DNA of 25,663 nt from Paramacrobiotus richtersi (Eukaryota > Tardigrada > Eutardigrada > Parachela > Macrobiotidae): positions 1 to 25,663 of the forward strand of contig JAQGAU010000614.1 of assembly GCA_034698045.1 (NCBI GenBank), written 5' to 3'. Shown here piece after piece: positions 11,665 through 22,146 of this stretch (positions are counted from its first letter, which is position 1; the number at the start of each line of letters is the position of its first letter). Below the pieces are notes generated by a model. That model was given only the letters and a program-made list of their open reading frames with translations, ran no database searches and was not told where the DNA came from. The translations under genes and the position numbers were made by a program.

Positions 11665-12033
11665 GGAAAACCCTAGTCATCCACAAACACTTTCGAAATA
11701 AATGACATGCGTGAGCGTTAATTTATTCCACACACAAACTGCGCTGGCGCACAGACAACTACCTACTTTATACACTGTTAATTGACATACATACACTGTT
11801 ATTACCAACTTATGATAATTACCTTTCGAAAGTAAACCAGTAATGTTTTTCGCTGTATTTTAAGATTTATCGTTCACAAATCCTAATGTTCTGGTCATTA
11901 CGGCTTACACATATTAACGAAATAAGTGTCAATAACAACGTCATAATTCATGAATCCGCAAAACACCACATAATAACGGTAGACACATGGTGTTTGAACC
12001 CCATAGTTACCAAATTATCTTGCTCGTCTGCAG

Positions 12034-12210
12034 GAGCATTCGACAAAAGCTCAAACTCCGATGAGGATGACCGGTCATCGGACTGATGTGAATCAGGTGA
12101 GGCCGCCATAGTACTTCAAGGTTAAAACTAAAAAACAATGGAGTGATACATTGTCTGACCTGTCTTTGGAACTCTGGGACCTGCAGCATCATGCATCGAG
12201 AAAACTGTAA
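12034..12210 (+). other. Possible exon(s) of an unrecognised gene
   Basis: A good acceptor (TCGTCTGCAG, ending 12033) precedes GC-richer, coding-looking sequence. One frame gives a short acidic, serine-rich end (SSNSDEDDRSSD, stop at 12084-12086). Another gives EHSTKAQTPMRMTGHRTDVN, a possible donor GTGAGG near 12098, an in-frame TAG, then KKQWSDTLSDLSLELWDLQ and a stop at about 12208. The two cannot both be right. No family recognised. Confidence 0.2.
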
Positions 12211-12648
12211 TGTCTACAGCTAATTCGTAATCGCCGACAGGTCAACAAGACCAGATTAACACGATTAACACCAGATTAACACGCGAAAGGAAATCACTAA
12301 CGGATGGATCTTGATACTACTCACCCCACTTCGTGCAAGGAAAAAAACGTGTAAGCCGAACTGTATAACGATCAACTTGGACGTTCAAATAGCACTATCA
12401 TAGGTTATCCAGTACTAAGTGTCTTCTCACGGCTTTTTCAGAACAGAATGCGACAATTCAACAGCGCAGTCACATAAAGATAATGTGGGAATGGTTGCAT
12501 TCAAATCTATTTTAATAACTATCTGAACTTCTATCGCGAAAAATCGGTTATGCTGCCGGCACAGACATACGGAAGTTCGTGTACGAGTATTCATTACGTA
12601 GCAGAAATTAAGTACTACGACATTCATTCATTCACATTTCACCGCATC

Positions 12649-12849
12649 ATGAGTAATGAAACGCTCCGAGACGAGTTTATGAGTAATTACTATATCATTA
12701 TCATACGGTTTGTAGTAAACGAACATGGGTTCGTAAAAAAAGCGGAATCCGGTTTAGTACGGTTTTTTGATGGGTGTACCGTATACCAGAAACAAAGCCA
12801 GTTCCAAACACTGTTAATAGTGTTCTCACGCCACCATGACTGTAGCTGA
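12649..12849 (+). CDS. Small hypothetical ORF (66 aa)
   Basis: An ATG-initiated 66-codon frame beginning MSNETLRDEFMSNYYIIIIR and ending RHHDCS. It has a hydrophobic run (YYIIIIRFVV) near residues 14-23. I recognise no family and see no clear splice partner. Length alone does not exclude chance in this AT-leaning DNA. Confidence 0.2.
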   Translation: MSNETLRDEFMSNYYIIIIRFVVNEHGFVKKAESGLVRFFDGCTVYQKQSQFQTLLIVFSRHHDCS

Positions 12850-13043
12850 CTAATCCAGTAAAGTACCAAGGGTGTGGAACAACCGGATACAGCGTTTCTT
12901 TCTTAGTGCAGTGCAGTATGCTAGACGTACATCAGGAACACACGGTAACACGGTCTTGACAGCATCGGCGTTACTTTAATCCGATGTTAATTAAAATGCC
13001 CTAGGGGCACACATGTCAGCCAGTTGATATACTGGGTTGACGT

Positions 13044-13160
13044 ATGAAGTTGCCGGAATTTGCCGCAAAATTCTCCGCGCAACAAGCTGTTCTGACACGA
13101 GACTATCCTACGGAAGTCATCGCCGCTATACTGCAGCAGATGCCTCAAATGTATGTTTAG
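13044..13160 (+). CDS. Short hypothetical ORF or exon (38 codons)
   Basis: From ATG 13044 the frame reads MKLPEFAAKFSAQQAVLTRD and continues YPTEVIAAILQQMPQ. This is an even, amphipathic, coding-like composition quite unlike the surrounding chance frames. It runs into GTATGT at 13151, a good donor, seven bases before the TAG, so it may be a first or internal exon rather than a 38-residue peptide. No downstream partner exon or family was identified. Confidence 0.3.
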   Translation: MKLPEFAAKFSAQQAVLTRDYPTEVIAAILQQMPQMYV

Positions 13161-14151
13161 CAGGAAACGGTGTGTCCGATATCAGAACATCACTGCTTGT
13201 CGCCCTCGGCCCACCTGTTCCGGTTTAGTCAGAACAGGGTGAAATTTCCTACGTTGCCGGTTCTTTTGTACTTGGTGTGCTGCCGAACTGCTCCTGCTAA
13301 CTGTAAGCTCTTCACACCGTACCTCCTGTCAAACATTGTACTGCAAGTTAATGTGCAGTATGTGCTTGTGCTTCTCCTTATTCACTCCCAACGTACGGAT
13401 ACTAGTTCTGCGGTTCCGTCCTTCAATAACCTCCTAACTCCGCTTTTCTAAGTAATAAAAACTAGACTTCGACTTTTAATTTATAGCTGTCATGACGTCG
13501 TGTATAGTCCGCGTGTGATTTCCTCGTACGAATGGTTCGACGGCTACTGAATCATCTGACGATTTGCGAAGATACGTAGCTGTTACAACTGTAGCTGCAA
13601 AGGCTAAAAGTGTGCTTTCTGGAAAATGCAGCAGGCACATTCGCACCTTTGTTACTGCGTCATTTATCGTCGGGAGAAGTCCAGCTGCACTGTACTACGT
13701 TTTCTTCGATTCTCTTGAATATCGGCTGCATAATAAAATATTTGAATATTTGAAACTGCAACGTGAATATTTCATGTTCAACTGTTACGCACTTCTTTCC
13801 AGTGGCATTTCATCCCGGCCCACTTGGTCGCACAAAAACTGGCCCCATGTACATTTGGTCCCAGTCTCGGCGACATTTTTCCCCAGTGCCATTCTCATAG
13901 CATGCACTTTACTACGGTGTGATCGGATACGAAACAGGTGGATGCAGGAGTTTGGGATACCAACCTTTTAAAATAAAGCCATGTTGACTATGTTGTCGCA
14001 CATTAAATGAACGCCTTTTGTATGGAAACACATCCGATGCCCAAATACAACTGACAGAAAAACTCGGGCACCTCGTGGAAGCAGTGCTGTTGTATATCGC
14101 ATACTGTAACTGCTTTTGAACAAGATCAATACTAATACCCGTTGCATAACT

Positions 14152-14520
14152 TGTATTGCACAGGATCGGGAAATTTTCTTCCGCCAGAATCAAAACAAAC
14201 AGCAACTAGTGTTACAGAATTATACTTACCGTACTAAGAAGAATCGGATCGTCTGAACAATACGAAAAACGAATGGTTGTTTTCATAATGGTAACAAAAG
14301 CGATCTAAAAGCCACAGTGGCACCGGACAGCCAGCGTACTTCGGACAAAGTGACGCATCACGGTACAGCGGGAAACGGGAAGTTAAGCATAACAATACAG
14401 AGACTAATGTTCGGGATGACTGACCGAAAGTCTGTTTGCACCATTCCGTCGGATAACCAGAATCCTCGGATTATTATTTATCTTTTCATCCTATTTGCAA
14501 TAATAATCTTTGCTTTTTCG
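14152..14520 (+). pseudogene. Decayed ABHD14 fragment pseudogene
   Basis: Two pieces match the intact ABHD14 gene at 19822-22146 in the same order and strand. The stretch at about 14157-14187 (CAGGATCGGGAAATTTTCTT and following) matches the exon 3 acceptor and start near 20704-20734. About 14316-14460 matches the end of exon 4 and its 3' flank near 22043-22180 (shared blocks AGTGGCACCGGA, GGGAAACGGGA and TGACCG.AAGT). The middle of the gene, including the nucleophile and acid residues, is missing. Because a splice acceptor and 3' flank are retained, this is a DNA-level copy with a large internal deletion, not a retrocopy. Reading frames are broken. Divergence is substantial, so it is old relative to the Ig duplication nearby. 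Confidence 0.65.
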
Positions 14521-14806
14521 TGAAAGTCATATTTAGCACTTAGCTGGTCAAATGTTAGTGGTAAAGTGGTTACATAATGATTTATTTTGATTTGTGGATT
14601 TTCTTTTCGGCTGATCCATATTTTACATTGTTATACAGAAAGCAGAGTTTTATACCACTTGTCAAAGTATTCTTTTAGCCTTTGATATCAAGGGCATGAT
14701 TATCGGTAAATCATTCAGCCTTGGACCGGCGGAAGACGAAACTATATAGGTTATATACGAATCATTCGCGATACCATATACGTGAAATAGCATTTCTATA
14801 AGATCG
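14521..14806. other. Intergenic, 3' flank of Ig-domain gene
   Basis: No gene seen. On the minus strand, AATAAA occurs at 14586-14581, about 220 bases beyond the Ig gene stop, and is a plausible polyadenylation signal for it. Confidence 0.4.
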
Positions 14807-15956
14807 TCAGGTAATTTCTAAGTTAATTATTTGGATAGTCCACTCATCGAAATCCATATACGGTCGTAACCAAACTTCATATTGGCCCCTGGAAGATTCT
14901 TGCAGGTTGTCGAATGTAATTGTTAAACTGACATTAGAGAATGCCAGCTTGCCTCCGCCCGTAATCACGTCTTGAGTCAGAACGGCTATGGGATGGGAAG
15001 GCGGGGCCGCGGCAATGATACCGTTAAAGCGGAAGATGTAACGTTCGCTGATCCGATCTGGCAATCGAATGCGCAACTCCGATAACAGCGAGACGGCCTT
15101 CCCCGCTGGACGGGACACTTCGAGAACCGGTGTGGTGAATACATCGGCAGGAGTTAAGATGGGCCTAGGAAGGATGCTGGATTAGGTAACTAACTGTACT
15201 ACACTGTTATAGTTCTAGCTTGTGCAAGCTTATCACCCCGGGTCGTGAAGTACAGTAGATTACAAAGTGCGAATATAAACGCCAAATTAATCGCAACCGT
15301 ACTTTTATATTAGTTACATACCAGAGTAGTAAAATCTACCAAATTTGTATCATACGTTAAAATCCGCCAATAACAGCATGCGCTGGCTGTTCACCGCTAC
15401 GTGAAATTTGCAGTTATTTTAAATAAAAACTACTGAGGAACCTTCAAGTTACCCGTCCCGTGCTGTCTCCGTATCAGCACTTAAAAGCAGGTCTACTAAC
15501 ATGCGGCGCGTACTTGCCTGAACCAAAAAGCCTGATTTACACAAAAATCGGTGTCATTCTCGAGCTGGCAATAACAATATACGGGTCCAGTAGTGTCTAG
15601 CGTCACGTTGTGTATCAGAAGGTTTGCGGTGTTGGCTGTTCGGGTTTGGCTGTACAAAAATGGCGAAGGCGAGCCTCGGCATAAAACGTCCCAGATTGAA
15701 TATCCTTCATGTGCCCATACCAGCCCATCCGAATCAGCACAGGTGGTATTATGACTCGAACACTGGTCTGCCGGACAACTAAAAACAGCAGTCTCCCCAA
15801 CTTTCGCTCTAACGGGAGTCATCAAAGGTGCGGAGCCAGAGCAGATCGGATATCCTCCGGCCCGTGGTACAGCGACCAGAGCCGGTTGGTCCATGTTGAG
15901 GATAATCCTTCCGTCAGTCATATTTCTCTCAGCAGCCGCTAAGCCTGCTTGCAGCA
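14807..15956 (-). CDS. Secreted or surface protein with Ig-like domains (5' end unresolved)
   Basis: Two 3' exons are clear on the minus strand: 15956-15518 and 15164-14807 (stop TGA at 14809-14807). The first reads LQAGLAAAERNMTDGRIILN near its start, then an Ig-like fold: VGETAVFSCP, LVWAHEGYSIWDVLC, NLLIHNVTLDTTGPVYCYC, with several extra cysteines and N-glycosylation sequons (NMT, NTT, NVT, NDT). The second looks like another Ig-type domain (PVLEVSRPAGKAVSLL ... LTITFDNLQESSRGQYEVW) and has no visible membrane anchor. Joining the exons in frame needs a GC donor, AG|GCAAGT at 15519-15512, with acceptor CCTAG ending 15165. The GT just after it would put the next exon out of frame. Upstream lies a duplicated version of the first part of this exon (16197). 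The signal peptide is not proven: LQAGLAAA could be its end, supplied by an exon further upstream. Confidence 0.7.
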
Positions 15957-16089
15957 CTACAAACAAACGGTAAGACACTTCTCCGCTGCTTTTGTTCCCC
16001 GTAACAATCAGCAAACTTTCAACAATTTGTAAAGGCAATTTTCTTGCAGAACAACCTTATAGTTAGTTAAGATTCTTTACTGGCTTCAT
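15849..16089 (-). repeat. Direct tandem duplication, unit 1 (241 bases)
   Basis: Starts GATATCCTCCGG and ends ACTGGCTTCAT. It covers the beginning of the Ig gene exon at 15956, that exon's acceptor, and upstream intron-like sequence. It abuts unit 2 directly. Apart from one inserted base, about 145 bases in the right part are identical to unit 2, while about a dozen substitutions are concentrated in the left (exon) part. Confidence 0.95.
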
Positions 16090-16329
16090 GATATCCTCCG
16101 GCCCGTGGTACAGCGACTAGAGCCGGTTGGTCCATGTTGAGCGCAATTCTTCCATTGGTCATATTTCTCTCAGCAGCCACTAAACCGGCTTGCAGCACTA
16201 CAAACAAACGGTAAGACACTTCTCCGCTGCTTTTGTTCCCCGTAACAATCAGCAAACTTTCAACATTTGTAAAGGCAATTTTCTTGCAGAACAACCTTAT
16301 AGTTAGTTAAGATTCTTTACTGGCTTCAT
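16090..16329 (-). repeat. Direct tandem duplication, unit 2 (240 bases)
   Basis: The head-to-tail neighbour of unit 1. Its exon copy starts at about 16197 and reads LQAGLVAAERNMTNGRIALN, then PALVAVPRAGGY as in unit 1, then crosses the junction into HEASKES and a stop. A GTAAAG donor lies in the junction at about 16076-16071. Spliced there, phase 1 matches the unit 1 acceptor, so both exon copies could be used in one message or as alternatives. Confidence 0.95.
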
Positions 16330-17657
16330 ACGATAATTTCTTCGTGCACACAACAGTCGCAAAAAGAATCTTTGGGCATTTTCCGGAAGGACTGGGCAAA
16401 TGCAGTATTTCTCCGTCAGTCGGACGAAACTGACTTAGGGCCAGTTTTTCGCACCAAATGGACAGGGATCTACATAGTATCGGCGCGCCTCAGAGCAGTT
16501 TATGTCAGTTCGTCCACGGTGTTATTCGTACTCGTATGGTTAGTGAAACGTTCTAACTTCTGCTCTATATCCAAGCCAACCGCCAACGTCTTAAGGTTTA
16601 GAGTCGTGACCCTGGTTCTGTCCTAGTTTACTTACAGACCTTTAGTGTCGCGTTGTGATACAGGATTACATAGTTCCAGCTCTCGAAAAAGCACGCTTAT
16701 TACAGTAGAACAACAAAATAAGAGATGATGCCCCATTGGTAGAAGGTGAAATTATCCTTTCGTTAATGCTCACAGTAAAATCTCCCAATGCTTCAGTCAA
16801 AGCATCATAATTATTTCTAAAAAACATAGAACTGAGCGCAATAATAACATATTTTAGATCGCCATACATGTATTGACAAACCAATCCCACTAAATTACTT
16901 ATACCAGTTCACCAGTGGTGTTTAATCTTAATGAGGGCATTCAGACATATTCAGCAGTTAGAAGCTTCACCTGTAAGACATGGATGACTGAAGTCTGGAA
17001 AACATCAGCTTATTTCTAAAGAATATGGAACCGCTCCGTACATGAACGCGGATTCGCCTTTTACTACAGTACATAAATAATAATATATAAATAAAAAGTA
17101 TTGTTACGAAAATCTGGCTTGCCTGGCAATGGCAGACACTGTATGTAACATATATGTTTGCTTGCCTAGCAACTAGAATTAAGACAACTTGCAATTATTT
17201 TGTTAGGTTCGGGCTCGCTGACGGCATTATTACTTATGTACTGTTTTTTAGAATTCTCTCGAATTATCGCGGCTCTAACGCAGCCTATTATGCGGTTTGA
17301 TGTACCGAACACTTTGGTAGTTCGTATGACAGATTCAGACACTCAGGAGGTCGTTGTTTTAAAGGTTTTCATCGGCTCCAGTATAAGAGGGGGATTGGCG
17401 GTGCTAAAAGGTCTTCTTGAATGTATTATGTGTCTATACTTGTGATGTTCCTTTCCGAATACGAAGTTGTTGGTCGCGTGGGTCTTCCATGGCAATGGAA
17501 TGAAGCTTACTCTGTCGTACTTCCAGTCTACTCTGTAACTTAGTCCTGCTAGTAACATGTGCGGCATGAACATAGCAGCATTCATTCAGCGGCGTTTCGA
17601 AGAACAACAGACAAGGGGTCGCTTGGTGCGCGCAGGTTCAGTTACGAAATATAGACA
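16330..17657. other. Intergenic or upstream region of the Ig gene
   Basis: No firmly identified gene. It holds a candidate minus-strand exon (16704-16816, listed separately). A minus-strand frame at 16625-16507 follows an acceptor-like AAACTAG and reads TLNLKTLAVGLDIEQKLERF, with glycosylation sequons, but its phase fits nothing nearby. A + strand frame at 17200-17445 starts at TTG, with a hydrophobic start and the stretch FDVPNTLVVRMTDSDTQEVV; its nature is unknown. Two near-palindromes, TTGCCTGGCAA (17119-17129) and TTGCCTAGCAA (17162-17172), lie 43 bases apart. Confidence 0.35.
16704..16816 (-). other. Candidate 5' exon of the Ig gene (signal-peptide-like)
   Basis: On the minus strand a strong acceptor (GTTTTTTAG) precedes NNYDALTEALGDFTVSINE, followed by GASSLILLFY and a donor GTAATA after 16704 in phase 1. 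This is the phase needed by every usable acceptor in the duplicated exon, and LILLFY joined to LQAGLAAA would make a hydrophobic, signal-peptide-like core. An in-frame ATG also lies at about 16827, reading MFFRNNYD, so this could be a first exon without the acceptor. Inference only. Confidence 0.3.
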
Positions 17658-19356
17658 CTAATCAACTACGTTGGCGCACACATTATCCACAACACGTTTA
17701 ACAATCGATTCAATTGTCTGCACTTTTGTTTTCGCTCGATAATCGGTAACATACTTCCGCTTTTCTTTCCCCATATGTGTTCGGAAATGTAAAACAATTC
17801 CATCTCGATCTGGGTGCGCCACTTGAATGCGTGTATCCCCTGTGATATAATGGGGGAAATGTATTCCAGCTGATAAGACATTCTTCCCTCGACAGACGTA
17901 TTTCGAGCGCTCTTGCTCCGGAAAAACAAAGGCTTCTCGTGAGGTATCTTCAATGTACAAAGGCTGGCGAGGACCGCAGAGATCTGCAGTATCACGCTTG
18001 GCCATCTGCACAAACGAACTCCTCACAATCAAACAGTCGATAATTCCATGACGAACCAAATTGGTCAGGCTACTCGCGTCAGTCATCGCAACGAATTCAT
18101 CGAGATCAACTAAAAATCAAAAAGGTCACCTTTCATTCAGATAGTCGACGCTTCTGTCAGTACGAGGACATCGACATGCTGTGCGCCGCCTACGTCACTC
18201 GTATGATGAGACTGGTTGTTTTGACACATAACGTTTTGAGAAGTGTAGCTATCTTATGCGCAAGCGCTGTTACTGTGAGAGGAATAAAGTTAAATTATAT
18301 CACTTCTATATGTAGATAAATTCGACAAGATTAAGCTTGGAAATACTGCTAAAATATGTTATTTACGGCAAAAGCAGCCAAATGCAAGCGCAGCAAGCAT
18401 TAACGCATTATGTTCATGAGCACCAAATGCTTACCAAAAAGACTATAATCCCACTTATCTTTGGTCCGTTCCAGACAGTCATTAATGGCCGCTAGCTGTC
18501 CAAAATAATTCACAACCTGGTTCGATACCGGCAACTTCCATGGCAAAACGGTTATCATCCCATTCCAAATGGATTCGGTCAGATAATAATTCAGCACTCT
18601 TCTGATATCACTTCCAGGCTCATTGTCATAAAACACAAAATGCCGTACTCCAATCTCCTTATAATACTCAATAAACTCTATCAATAATCGTGGCGAAGGA
18701 GAGCCCCAAAGAATTGGTCCACAAAGTGCAAAAGAAAGACGTCCCTGTTTTTGAGATGGTGATTTAAGTTCGTAACTAATCTTTCCACAGGAATCGGCAC
18801 TCTGACAGAATATCTGAACTTTTCCGTGGGCAGGCTCCGGGCGTCTACAGACTAAACGAACACTCCTGAATTTCTCTCCTTCGTAATCATATTTTGTATT
18901 TTGGATGCGAACTGTCGATCTGTACTCCAAGCTGCCAAATGTACATTCACATGCTGTATCGTTATAAAGTGTTCCCTTATTTATATCGGCAAGAGCAATG
19001 AAGTGGATTTCCTTATCCTTAACGTGGGGAGAATATACGTAAATAGATTCCAGAAGTTTATTCCATGATGGTTTATGAAAAGGTTGGTGTACATGCTCGC
19101 TTGGAGAACAGGGAGATTGCTGCCCTTGGAGCTCGTAAAATGTTCCGTTGTACCCGAGTTTGAACTCCAGCATACTGGATGAACCAAGTCGCCGTCGATG
19201 CGTTGGTTTCGGTGAATCTTGGAGCGTCTGCTTTGGACCTGCGTGATCATTCTCCGGGAGATTAATGATCACATTGAAGAGGAATACTACAGAGCTTATT
19301 GCGACAAATGTAAAGATTTTGAGAGCTCTTACAACAAGCAGATAATTCCTTCGCAT
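17658..19356 (-). CDS. Glycosyltransferase family 92 (GT92/DUF23) protein
   Basis: Two exons on the minus strand, 19356-18435 and 18109-17658, joined in phase 1; predicted 457 aa. The N-terminus is a type II signal anchor (about residues 5-32, KIFTFVAISSVVFLFNVII), so the enzyme should sit in the Golgi with its catalytic part in the lumen. GT92 hallmarks follow in order: CGPILWGSPSPRLLIEFIEY (about 212-231), VRHFVFYDNE, YYLTESIWNGMITVLPW, NYFGQLAAINDCL and, across the splice junction, VDLDEF (308-313), the DxD-like donor-binding motif. The C-terminal exon adds SAGIHFPHYI and VAHPDRDGIVLHFRTH. Characterised GT92 members are galactosyltransferases acting on N-glycan cores, but the exact sugar and acceptor here cannot be told. 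It is transcribed divergently from ABHD14. Confidence 0.9.
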
Positions 19357-19821
19357 TGCGTTTGCCAGAGTCGGAAAACTATGACACGTTGTAATGATTA
19401 ACCATGTTTCCGGAAAGCGGCCAAATCAGAGAGTGATGATAACTGAATAAATGAAAGATGAGTTTTCCAAACTGTCTTTCGTTAGGTGCTGAATCCATGG
19501 CCATATAATAAAGAATCTGATACCGGTAAGCGCCGGAAACTGGTTTTTTTCTTGTGTATTTCACTTATTATTCGAGAAATACCACGTACTGCAGCGGTAC
19601 GCGTAAAAGTTAACATTTGCGATTAATTATATTGTACCGTATACGGCGTGTTACAAACAGCTGACGCTAGCTTTGCAGTTAGCCGGTGGCATGTTTGCTT
19701 TGCAGTCTATCGATTCTATCGTATCTGTATGCGAAGTTTACAGCACATCTCTGCACCAGTTGGAGCATAAATTTAACAGTCAGTTTTGCAGTGTGTAGAT
19801 AAACATTCCACAATATGCCAC
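19357..19821. promoter_or_regulatory. Shared upstream region of divergent GT92 and ABHD14 genes
   Basis: Only 465 bases separate the two start codons, which face apart, so both promoters and 5' leaders must lie here unless upstream non-coding exons exist. No clear TATA box is placed correctly for either gene. This is inferred from gene layout, not from motifs. Confidence 0.5.
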
Positions 19822-22146
19822 ATGCGTGGTAAACAAGCGGTTCCTCGCGCTCGGTGCTGGTTATACTTTGCTATCGCTGGTGCCAGCATCTTCGTGTTCT
19901 TCGCAGTTGAACAGCTGATAGCGCTGAATAGCAATCCACCTGATTTGGACGCCAGAGATCAGCGTTTGTTCGGGAATAACAAGGTAACAAATGCTTAGGC
20001 TCTTTTGAAGTATTGTGAACTATCTGTTACTATTGCAAGTGCCTTTCCAGTCGAGAATGGCAGGTGTGTCGAAAGCTTCACCTCCTGATGGTTTCTGGAC
20101 GAAAAACGAAGCCGATGAGTTTCCAGCTATACCTGATGATGTAACGCAAAAAGCTAAATCAATCGGGATTCAGGAAGGCACGCAAAATGTAACGCTGAAC
20201 CATCCTGACGAAAGATTAGAGGTACTTCATGGTATAGGTATACACCTACTCCTGACTCATTTCCAGGAGTGTTCTCGTTAGTAAGGGCGCGTCAAGGAGC
20301 GTTTCACCAGATATCTTTTGCTTTGGCATATAAAAGTAGCTAGGATGCCTTAAATTATAAAGCAAGCTTAATCTCTTGATGATGGCTGCTGCAGGTACGT
20401 TATTTTTATTGTTGCCTACTCTGAGCCACTTTGCTACGCTTTCGTTAGAATGCGTAATGAGTAACCCAAAAGGCGGGTGAATGAGTTTCGCACTGTGAGA
20501 TTTTTGGCAAACAAAGCCACTAGTTCTCTTATAATTATTGTCTCCTGTACGTAAACAGACTTATTAACAGTTTAGTATAACCGCCAAGAAATTCTCGTAG
20601 GCGAATGCTTGTGAGTTGTAAAAGAAAAATCAGATTAACCGCAGGTAAAATACTCCACAATATCTGAGAACTATGATAATCATAACTGCACAATTCTCTT
20701 ATACAGGATCGGGAGATTTTCTTCCGCCACTGCGAACCGAAAGGCTCTTCCACCATCCCCCTTAACATTCTTCTACTGCACGGAGCCAGCTTCTCATCTG
20801 AAACTTGGCAAACCTTAGGAACGCTGCAACTTTTTGCCGCAGTGGGATACAGCGTCACCGCAATAGATTTACCGGGATTTGGCAAAACCAAAGGCCCGAA
20901 AGTGTCGGGGACGTCGGCCGGACAACTTATCTATCAGTTCTGTTTGGCGGGCGAGTTGCTCAAGAAACCGCTGGTGATGGTGGCGCCGTCCATGGCGGGT
21001 GGTTACGCCGTGCCTTATGTCATGAACAGTCCATCCGGCAACCCGAGTTCGGAGGATTTGGCCATGGTCTTCATTTCGCCGGTGGAGACGGAGAAGTATC
21101 CGGACGAGGAATATGAGAAACTCAAGGTATGCAAAATTTTGTCCGTCTCATTGTCTCAATGTCCGGCTGCTGAAATATTTGGCAGTGATTGAATGATTAA
21201 TAATTTAATGATTCAGTTCGTACTTCGTGTTTGTTAGGTATAAATGTCAGATTATTCGGCAATGCTACAAGTTTTGCCATGTAAAAACACATGGTCCGTT
21301 AATTCTAATCCGAAATATATTGGTTAAATGCGAGATTTTTCAATTTATACCGTGGATTGACACCACTGAATAACTACATATTTATCTTTATTCACAAGCA
21401 GTGCGATGCTACATGAGTCATTACACCACGTTATGCTGCAGATAATAGATTCCAAGTAAACTGTGTAGCTGCACAATCCTGACACGTTTGTGTATACGCG
21501 TCCCTTTTTTTCCCCGGCAAAAGTATCGAGAGATTTTTGTGTTAGTAACGATAACGTAACATTGCATAATTATTATAATGGTGAAAGATTCGGGAAATCG
21601 AAAAGTAAGTAATGTTTGACATGCTAAAGATACAAAGGACACAAACATACAGAGACGATTATTTTTAAAAAACCTGATTTAAAATTAATAAAACATAAAG
21701 ACACTACTGAAACCTCGAGAGAACGTGTACGTAGGGTAAGTGTAAATAAGCATCAGTGAAGAATAAACAATATTCACCCAAAATAAAAAGGCATATATCA
21801 TTTTCAACAAAGACTGAGTATTTTTGTCATGTACATAATAAGAGAATTATTAAATGCGTTTATGTTACGTACACCGCGGTCACAAGCTGATATGCCATTG
21901 TAGATCCCTATCCTGAACCTGTATGGATCTCGGGACGCGGCATGGGGCCAGAGCGTTGCCAAGAAGCTGGAGCTGTCCAAGAATGCCAAAAGCATCGAGA
22001 TTCCGGATGCCGGTCATGCTGCCTACATGAACCAGCCCGCAGTGTGGCACCGGATAGCTAGTGGATTTTTGGGCAAAGTGGCATCATGGTACAGTGGGAA
22101 ACGGGATGGTCAACGCAACAACACATCACCCATTGTTTCGGGATAA
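19822..22146 (+). CDS. ABHD14: ABHD14-type alpha/beta hydrolase
   Basis: Four exons, all joined in phase 0: 19822-19983, 20051-20221, 20707-21126 and 21904-22146; predicted 331 aa. ATG 19822 (MRGKQAVPRAR) is followed by a signal anchor (CWLYFAIAGASIFVFFAVEQ), as in type II ABHD14A. Residues 55-111 are a low-conservation linker. The hydrolase fold starts at DREIFFRH, with the oxyanion strand LNILLLHGASFSSETWQTLG, then YSVTAIDLPGFGKTKGPK. The nucleophile elbow is VMVAPSMAGGYAVPY, with serine in the APSMAG motif as in ABHD14 rather than the usual GxSxG. Then come the acid strand LNLYGSRDAAWGQ and the histidine in PDAGHAAYM. The whole triad is present. Substrate unknown; ABHD14B has been described as a lysine deacetylase, but that should not be assumed here. 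AATAAA lies at 22488, about 340 bases past the stop. Confidence 0.93.

Larger units (their letters stand above)
11665..14151. other. Long intergenic region with a few exon-like short frames
   Basis: No recognised gene. It contains the short candidate frames listed separately (12034-12210, 12649-12849, 13044-13160) and a small imperfect repeat at 12250-12283 (two copies of ACCAGATTAACACG, 20 bases apart). A 135-codon frame at 13564-13971 begins with TTG, has no recognisable domain and is probably chance. Confidence 0.5.

Noticed and set aside
13564-13971. 135-codon + strand frame
   Set aside because: It begins with TTG, has no ATG near the start, no motifs and an odd composition, and overlaps a minus-strand frame of similar quality.
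20805-21116. 103-codon + strand frame inside ABHD14 exon 3
   Set aside because: Out of frame with the HGASFSS, DLPGFG and APSMAG motifs, which lie in the other reading.
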